From an uncultured Chloroflexaceae bacterium (GTDB taxonomy: Bacteria > Chloroflexota > Chloroflexia > Chloroflexales > Chloroflexaceae), in contig CAKZQX010000915.1 in assembly GCA_937141995.1 (NCBI GenBank), positions 1 to 11,496 on the forward strand: a DNA stretch of 11,496 nt, in the 5' to 3' direction. This document shows, piece after piece, positions 7,745-11,496 of the stretch. Position 1 is the stretch's first letter, and the number at the start of each line of letters is the position of its first letter. The translations under genes were made by a program, and so were the position numbers. The notes under the pieces were generated by a model. That model made no database searches and was not told the DNA's origin. It saw only the letters and a list, made by a program, of their open reading frames with translations.

Positions 7745-8326
7745 CTACCTTGGTCGTAGCCCGTTGAGCAGCGTATCGATCAGCGCGTAGGCCATCGCCG
7801 GGCGACTCTGCCGGAGCACATGTTCAGGCACGGCGTGCAGGCTCTCGATCATACCGAGCACTCCGCCGGCAATCAGGCCCAGATCCGCGTGATCAATCTC
7901 GCCACGCTGTTGGGCCTCCCGCAACGTTGCCTCAATCGGCAGCAGAACCGATGCATAGGCCACCTGCGACAACCGTTCCGCGTGTACCGGATCAATCGCG
8001 GGCATATCCGAGTAGACCATCCGCAGCATATCCATCGGCGGTTGTGATAACAGCCAGTCGGCCGCTGCGCAGAGTTTCGCGCGTACATCGGGGGCCGTCG
8101 TCTCTATCGCGTGGGTCAGCCCCTCCCGATGGTGCTGGAAGTTGCGCTCGGTCACTTCAATAAAGAGCTGCTCCTTGCCGCCCGGCGCATGGTGATACAG
8201 CGATGTGTGCCGAATACCGATCTCGGCGGCGATATCGCGCAGGGTCACTGCGGTGTAGCCTTTCTGCGCAAAGAGGCGTTCGGCCGCAGCCAGCACGCGT
8301 TCGCGGGCGTCCTTTTTGTCGAGCAT
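7745..8326 (-). CDS. TetR/AcrR-family transcriptional repressor
   Basis: A 193-residue dimeric DNA-binding regulator. The N-terminal domain has the family pattern: a helix with RERVLAAAERLFAQKGY (8-24), then the helix-turn-helix TLRDIAAEIGIRHTSLYHHA (28-47) and GGKEQLF. The rest is an all-helical ligand-binding and dimerisation domain without recognisable ligand residues. I chose the ATG at 8326 because GGGAG (8333-8337) stands 6 nt upstream. A longer reading from 8401 would run through the promoter and the operator. The operator sits between the -10 and this start, so the protein should repress its own gene. An identical type of site precedes the oxidoreductase, making that enzyme and the permease probable targets. 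The inducer is unknown; TetR proteins beside MDR reductases and membrane transporters often answer toxic or hydrophobic compounds. Confidence 0.93.
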   Translation of the reverse strand: MLDKKDARERVLAAAERLFAQKGYTAVTLRDIAAEIGIRHTSLYHHAPGGKEQLFIEVTERNFQHHREGLTHAIETTAPDVRAKLCAAADWLLSQPPMDMLRMVYSDMPAIDPVHAERLSQVAYASVLLPIEATLREAQQRGEIDHADLGLIAGGVLGMIESLHAVPEHVLRQSRPAMAYALIDTLLNGLRPR

Positions 8327-8336
8327 GCCTGTCTCC

Positions 8337-8354
8337 CTACCAAACATCTGGTAG
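8337..8354. promoter_or_regulatory. TetR autoregulatory operator
   Basis: CTACCAAACATCTGGTAG has 6-bp arms CTACCA and TGGTAG around 6 bp. On the minus strand it begins 2 bp after the -10 hexamer and ends at the first base of the tetR ribosome site, so it covers the expected transcription start. A repressor bound here would block RNA polymerase. It is the same sequence type as the site at 7690-7707. Confidence 0.85.
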
Positions 8355-8356
8355 GT

Positions 8357-8385
8357 AATATACCAATGCTCCCGCCGGTTGTCAA
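8357..8385 (-). promoter_or_regulatory. Near-consensus promoter of tetR
   Basis: Read on the minus strand, TTGACA (8385-8380) and TATATT (8362-8357) are separated by exactly 17 bp. The -35 is a perfect housekeeping-sigma hexamer and the -10 matches TATAAT at 5 of 6 positions. The predicted start falls inside the operator at 8337-8354, about 25-30 nt before the ATG. Confidence 0.85.
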
Positions 8386-8428
8386 GCAAGCGTTTGCACA
8401 ATGAAACGACTTACGCATTGGATGATTA

Positions 8429-8601
8429 GAGCCTGTCTGAAACGGGTTGGTCATGGGGCGACGGCCCCGGCGCGGGAGTCCCGGCGTCAGCCGGGGTGTG
8501 GCCGGAACCGGCTGACGCCGGGACGCCGGGGGCGCTGTCCGGTGTCGCCGGGCACCCCGCATGCCGTGTGACCGACGCGCATCATCTTTTCAGACAGTCT
8601 C
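8429..8601. mobile_element. Structured MITE-like repeat, copy 2 (complete)
   Basis: This 173-bp element begins GAGCCTGTCTGAAA (8429-8442) and ends TTTTCAGACAGTCTC (8587-8601). The ends are inverted repeats with a single mismatch over about 14 bp. TTA stands on both sides (8426-8428 and 8602-8604), as expected of a 3-bp TNA target duplication, the kind made by the IS1031 group of the IS5 family. It has no coding capacity for a transposase. Inside is a perfect 17-bp inverted repeat (8478-8494 with 8508-8524) preceded by a short GGGGC/GCCCC hairpin. It matches copy 1 (about 36-208) in the same orientation. The transposase that would move it is not in the window. Confidence 0.8.
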
Positions 8602-8665
8602 TTAAACCAGACGTTTGAGTATATGAACGGCTCGCTTCGCCTGCGGCAGCATGGTACTGTTTTTC

Positions 8666-8703
8666 TTTCACAAAAAATTTACGTTGTGAATTTTTTTGTG
8701 AAA
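8666..8703. repeat. AT-rich inverted repeat upstream of the response regulator
   Basis: The arms TTTCACAAAAAATT (8666-8679) and AATTTTTTTGTGAAA (8689-8703) are complementary except for one extra T, with a 9-nt centre. A third half-site, TTGTGAA (8684-8690), also pairs with TTCACAA of the left arm, so two foldings or two dimer spacings are possible. It could be a protein-binding site or a bent or structured AT island. It is not a standard terminator, because no gene reads into it in the right orientation. Confidence 0.6.
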
Positions 8704-8716
8704 ACGATCTAGAGTC

Positions 8717-8738
8717 TTCCGCCCTGCCGGAGGCGGAA
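8717..8738. repeat. Small GC-rich hairpin beside the AT-rich palindrome
   Basis: TTCCGCC (8717-8723) pairs with GGCGGAA (8732-8738) around an 8-nt loop, only 13 bp after the AT-rich inverted repeat. No T-tract follows. The remaining DNA up to the response regulator (about 8739-9010) shows no gene, no tRNA and no clear repeat. Apart from a possible promoter near 8929 I see nothing in it. Confidence 0.4.
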
Positions 8739-8925
8739 TGTTCTTCCGGGTCAAGAATCGCGTAACTTGTGTCAATATCCGGACTAAAACTTCAAACGGT
8801 ATCAAGCCGCATGTCTCCTGGTTGCATTTCCAGACCTATCGCTTACAAACCGCGCTTACGAAATGTTGAGGATGACCTGATTTTTGTGTGAATATTGATC
8901 GGTTCTGGCGTTCATATGCTATGTA

Positions 8926-8934
8926 TGCTAAGAT
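8926..8934 (+). promoter_or_regulatory. Possible extended -10 promoter of the response regulator
   Basis: TGC followed by TAAGAT (8929-8934) fits an extended -10 element. There is no good -35 at 16-18 bp; TTGATC (8895-8900) is too distant. It would leave a leader of about 90 nt before the start at 9030. Confidence 0.3.
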
Positions 8935-9029
8935 AGGCACAGGGTGGCATTTCTCATTGCGCAAGCCGGGTTTTACCTTCCGCCAGGGCATGTTCCTGAA
9001 ATGCACGGCCACTAGGAGGAACGATATCC

Positions 9030-9419
9030 ATGTGCTTAATGGAGACCATTTTCATCGTTGATGATAACCCCATGTTCATTGATCTCATTACCATTATCTT
9101 TGCCAATGAAGGATATCATGTCCGATCAGCCTGTGATCCAATCCAGGCATTGGATGAGATCAAAGCCAGTCCGCCCGACCTGCTGCTCATTGATATGGCG
9201 ATGCCCCGCATGAGTGGTATCGAACTTGTTGCCGAACTGCAGCGGCAGGGCCTGAGTGAGATTCCAGTTCTGCTTATGACGGCAGGTGCCTATCGCCTGG
9301 AACATTTGCCCGAAAATATTCTGGATGTGTTTACCAAGCCGCTCGATGTTGCCGAGTTGGTGTCAATGGTACGCGGAGTCTATTGTCAGGAGAATGTTCT
9401 GGTGCCGGCACAGCATTGA
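9030..9419 (+). CDS. Stand-alone receiver-domain response regulator (CheY-like)
   Basis: A 129-residue single-domain phosphoreceiver with no output domain. All key residues are present: acidic pair D11 and D12 (IVDDN), phosphoacceptor D55 (LLLIDMAMP), T84 (LLMTAG), F101 and K103 (VFTKPLD). Such proteins pass phosphate between kinases or act by protein contact; the partner kinase is not in the window. The start at 9030 is chosen because AGGAGGA (9014-9020) lies 9 nt upstream; the next ATG (9039) would be too far from it. The gene stands alone, with a long non-coding region upstream and a hairpin terminator downstream. Nothing ties it directly to the HerA-like gene that follows, which has its own promoter. 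Confidence 0.94.
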   Translation: MCLMETIFIVDDNPMFIDLITIIFANEGYHVRSACDPIQALDEIKASPPDLLLIDMAMPRMSGIELVAELQRQGLSEIPVLLMTAGAYRLEHLPENILDVFTKPLDVAELVSMVRGVYCQENVLVPAQH

Positions 9420-9523
9420 ATGTTTAGACAGATGTAACACACTCCTCCACCCCATTCTTCCCACTCACTGCTGTCACCTGCTGCCCCTTGGCTTCAGCGC
9501 CCGAAAGATATGCCATCTTGTCG

Positions 9524-9557
9524 AACGCCGTCCCTGCGTAGGGCGGCGTTTGGTTAT
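9524..9557 (+). terminator. Intrinsic terminator after the response regulator
   Basis: AACGCCGTCCCT (9524-9535) pairs with AGGGCGGCGTT (9540-9550), with one bulged T and a GCGT loop. It is followed by the T-rich TTTGGTTATT. It lies about 105 bp after the stop at 9419. The T-run is interrupted by GG, so efficiency may be moderate. Confidence 0.6.
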
Positions 9558-9621
9558 TCATTGCGCCGCGCGGCGATCATGAATCGCCCACTTGTTCTAA
9601 AAACCTCTGACACTTCCCCTC

Positions 9622-9649
9622 TTGACATTGCCTGAACACCTGCTATAAT
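9622..9649 (+). promoter_or_regulatory. Consensus promoter of the HerA-like ATPase gene
   Basis: A perfect TTGACA (9622-9627) and a perfect TATAAT (9644-9649) are 16 bp apart, and TG in the extended -10 position precedes the -10. Transcription should start near 9656, about 30 nt before the ATG at 9686. This is the strongest-looking promoter in the window. Confidence 0.88.
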
Positions 9650-9665
9650 CGAAACAGGTGTTCAG
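9632..9665. promoter_or_regulatory. Perfect 11-bp inverted repeat wrapped around the -10 element
   Basis: CTGAACACCTG (9632-9642) and CAGGTGTTCAG (9655-9665) are exact reverse complements separated by 12 bp that contain the whole TATAAT. As DNA it is well placed to be a repressor operator covering the spacer and the start site. As RNA, from any transcript reading in from upstream, it would fold into a hairpin followed by CCTTTTTG (9666-9673), a terminator shape. Transcripts from the local promoter would lack the left arm. Confidence 0.7.
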
Positions 9666-9685
9666 CCTTTTTGTGCGGAACAAAT

Positions 9686-11413
9686 ATGCAACCAATCGCG
9701 GTTATTGGCTCCCCCAACAGCACTACCACGTTTACCGTGGATATCCTCGAAACGGCACGCGACCGGGCGCTTGACCACGCCTGGGTAACGTTCGAGGTTG
9801 TCGAACGCTTCAACGGGAAAGCCTACCGCAAACGGGCGCTCTGCCAAATGGGCGGCATTGTGACGCGCAACCGCTGGCATGAAGATCCGGTGATCCGCGC
9901 GGTGATTAAGCATCAGGGTGCGCTCCCCGCGTTGAGCGGCGAGAGTGACCTGACCAGCGCGCAACTGACCGCCCTCGGTGTCTTCCTGCTGGATGAGGAG
10001 GGCCGCGTCCGCCGGCGTACTACCCTCTCGACGCCGCCCCCCAGTGGCACCCCAGTTTTCCCCGCCGATGCGCCCACGCTGCAAGAACTGGTCCATACCG
10101 AGCCGGGCATCTTCTACGCCGGGCAGTCTCCCGGCGATGGCCTGCCCGTCCCGCTGACGCTGCGCCACTTTGGGAGTACCGAGGAGGGTGGATTTGGCGA
10201 GGCGGTCATGCTGGGTGTTTTTGGGCAGACCCGTAGCGGCAAGAGCATTCTGGCGGCGCAGTTGTTGGCGGGGTTTGCCGCCAATCCGGGCATGGGCCTG
10301 CTGGTGCTTGATCCGCAGGGTGAGTTTGGTCGTGACCGCTTCGCCGCCGGTGATCATCGGGTGGACTTCAGTATCCGGCATCTGCTGGAGACGTTGCGTA
10401 CCCGGCGTGAGGTGGTTGTCACCAACACCGACGAGGTTGCCCTGGAGGGAGCCGAAGCCTTTACTGAAACACTGCGGCGGCTGGGCTTTTTTGAGAGTCT
10501 GGGCTTCAAGGGTGCGAACAAAGAGCGTGAGGCCGGCGAACGTCTGGCGGGACTGCTCAATGAGTTGACCGGTGCCGACGGTAAGCGGCGGCCCGTCCGC
10601 GATCTGCGAGCGGCGGATCTGCCGCTGCTGGTGCGGGATCTGGCCCGCTTCGCCGATGTGATTTATGCCAGCCGCCCCGGGACCACCCCCGGCGAAGGCC
10701 AGCGGGCGATGGATGTGCTGGCGCGCTTTGAACTGGATGCCGCGCGCCTCAAGCGGGTCTGGTTGCAGGCGTTAACCGCCTTTCGCACCGATAGCGGGCG
10801 TGTACCGCTCTCGCAGGTGATCCAGCGAGTGCTGACCAACCGCGAGGTGGTGGTGCTCTCCTTTTCACAGGAACATGGCAGCGATGCAGTGCCCTACTTC
10901 CTGCTCAACGAGATCCTGACCCGCCTGCGCTATGTGATTCATCGCAGCTTCAACCAGGGCCGTAGCAGTAATGCGCTGGTAGTGCTGGACGAAGCGCACC
11001 TCTTTGCCGGGGAGCATGCCGGCGAGAACAGTGACGGTATCCGCACCCGCACCCTGCTGGCCCAGAGCGTCCGCATGACCGGCAAATATGGTGTTGGCTG
11101 GCTCTTTATCACGCAGACGCTGCATGACTTTGACAAGACCATCCTGCGCCAGCTTCAGGTCAAGATCTTTGGGCAGGGCTTCAAGATCGGCGCGGACCGC
11201 GAGTTTGTCGAGACTGAACTGGGCAAGGAGGGGTTTGCGCGCTACTGCTCACTACCCGACCCCAAACGCACCGGGCGCTACACCTTTATGATCACCGGCC
11301 CCATTGTCGCCCTGGGTTCGCTGGGAACGCCGCTGGTGCTTCAGGGCTTCCGTAGCAGTTTCGACCTGATGCGGGCGAATGCGCACTGCTTCGCGGAACC
11401 GGCCCCCGTTTAA
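9686..11413 (+). CDS. HerA-like (FtsK/HerA superfamily) ATPase
   Basis: A 575-residue protein with the layout of HerA-type DNA translocases. The N-terminal beta-rich region is HAS-barrel-like and starts VIGSPNSTTTFTVDI. The RecA-like core has Walker A GQTRSGKS (180-187), a following LLVLDPQGEF motif typical of HerA, and Walker B VVLDEAHLF with D435 and E436. The sensor-like WLFITQTLHDFDKTILRQLQ then continues into a C-terminal segment. HerA forms hexameric rings that pump DNA and in archaea work with the NurA nuclease in end resection; bacterial relatives also serve in defence. The start at ATG 9686 fits the promoter and a weak GGAA site (9677-9680). A TTG at 9671 is also open but lies in the T-run just after the inverted repeat. 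No membrane segment is seen. A further ORF begins 12 bp after its stop, so a two-gene unit is likely. Confidence 0.88.
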   Translation: MQPIAVIGSPNSTTTFTVDILETARDRALDHAWVTFEVVERFNGKAYRKRALCQMGGIVTRNRWHEDPVIRAVIKHQGALPALSGESDLTSAQLTALGVFLLDEEGRVRRRTTLSTPPPSGTPVFPADAPTLQELVHTEPGIFYAGQSPGDGLPVPLTLRHFGSTEEGGFGEAVMLGVFGQTRSGKSILAAQLLAGFAANPGMGLLVLDPQGEFGRDRFAAGDHRVDFSIRHLLETLRTRREVVVTNTDEVALEGAEAFTETLRRLGFFESLGFKGANKEREAGERLAGLLNELTGADGKRRPVRDLRAADLPLLVRDLARFADVIYASRPGTTPGEGQRAMDVLARFELDAARLKRVWLQALTAFRTDSGRVPLSQVIQRVLTNREVVVLSFSQEHGSDAVPYFLLNEILTRLRYVIHRSFNQGRSSNALVVLDEAHLFAGEHAGENSDGIRTRTLLAQSVRMTGKYGVGWLFITQTLHDFDKTILRQLQVKIFGQGFKIGADREFVETELGKEGFARYCSLPDPKRTGRYTFMITGPIVALGSLGTPLVLQGFRSSFDLMRANAHCFAEPAPV

Positions 11414-11425
11414 AATGATGGCTTT

Positions 11426-11496
11426 ATGCACAGGAGTTACGCGGTCCCCGACCTGGAAGCTCATGTCGCCTCCGGCAGTGTGACAAAAGATAAAAA
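11426..11496 (+). CDS. Start of an unidentified gene, cut by the window end
   Basis: An ATG 12 bp after the ATPase stop opens a frame that stays open to the window end, encoding MHRSYAVPDLEAHVASGSVT and three more residues. Only 23 residues are visible, too few to name a family. Its position directly behind a HerA-like gene makes a NurA-type nuclease or another partner protein a reasonable guess, but nothing in the visible residues shows it. The ribosome site is poor; AGGAGT at 11431-11436 lies inside the frame, so the true start may differ. Confidence 0.4.
   Translation, partial: MHRSYAVPDLEAHVASGSVTKDK

Noticed and set aside
8327..8401. A longer tetR start at 8401
   Set aside because: It would place the near-consensus promoter and the operator inside the coding region and has no ribosome site. 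The ATG at 8326 has GGGAG at 6 nt and begins right at the conserved domain.
36..8601. A composite transposon bounded by the two repeats
   Set aside because: The repeats are in direct orientation and carry no transposase. No outer target duplication shared by the pair is visible, and the enclosed genes resemble the flanking genes in composition.
8666..8703. A CRP/cAMP receptor site, tempting because of the nearby adenylate cyclase
   Set aside because: The half-sites are in the opposite order (TCACA then TGTGA) and the spacing does not match TGTGA-N6-TCACA.
9632..9665. A LexA/SOS box in front of the HerA-like gene
   Set aside because: GAAC and GTTC half-sites are present, but they are about 20 bp apart rather than the 4 bp of the known GAAC-N4-GTTC box.
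9662..10381. A 239-codon minus-strand frame opposite the HerA-like gene
   Set aside because: It is the antisense of the Walker A region, has no recognisable domain, and ends inside the ATPase promoter repeat.

Overview
The window looks like bacterial chromosome of roughly 55-60% GC. The gene content (a receiver-GAF-GAF-GAF-PAS-class III adenylate cyclase, a HerA-like ATPase, a double-FtsX permease) and style suggest a Chloroflexota bacterium, perhaps of the Chloroflexales. That placement is an inference from gene character; no marker gene is present. Six intact genes, one gene cut by the window end and one probable pseudogene are visible. No rRNA, tRNA, CRISPR array or transposase was found.

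Layout. Bases 1-429 hold a small structured repeat (about 36-208) and the promoter and leader of a large plus-strand adenylate cyclase gene (430-3414). Bases 3415-4048 carry a frame-broken gene remnant and a strong hairpin terminator. Three genes then run on the minus strand: a TetR-type repressor (8326 to 7745), a zinc-free NAD(P)-dependent MDR-family oxidoreductase (7633 to 6611) and a double-FtsX ABC permease (6583 to 4049). Bases 8327-9029 hold the tetR promoter and operator, a second copy of the structured repeat (8429-8601) and an AT-rich palindrome. Two plus-strand genes follow: a stand-alone response regulator (9030-9419) and a HerA-like ATPase (9686-11413). A further ORF starts at 11426 and leaves the window.

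How the genes work together. The clearest regulatory unit is tetR/oxidoreductase/permease. The same 18-bp inverted repeat, CTACCAAAC-N3-TGGTAG, occurs just downstream of a near-consensus tetR promoter and again in front of the oxidoreductase. This indicates autoregulation plus control of the neighbouring genes, probably induced by a small molecule. The cyclase should make cAMP under control of its GAF/PAS sensors. Its receiver domain has Asn where the phosphorylated Asp should be, so phosphorylation is unlikely to be its input. The HerA-like ATPase has its own consensus promoter, embedded in a perfect 11-bp inverted repeat.

The most unusual element is the pair of about 173-bp repeats. The copy at 8429-8601 has 14-15-bp terminal inverted repeats and a TTA duplication. 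Both copies contain a long hairpin, and the stems differ between copies at two positions with compensating changes. They look like an IS5-related MITE with a selected or maintained secondary structure. The copy at the left edge appears to supply the -35 element of the cyclase promoter.
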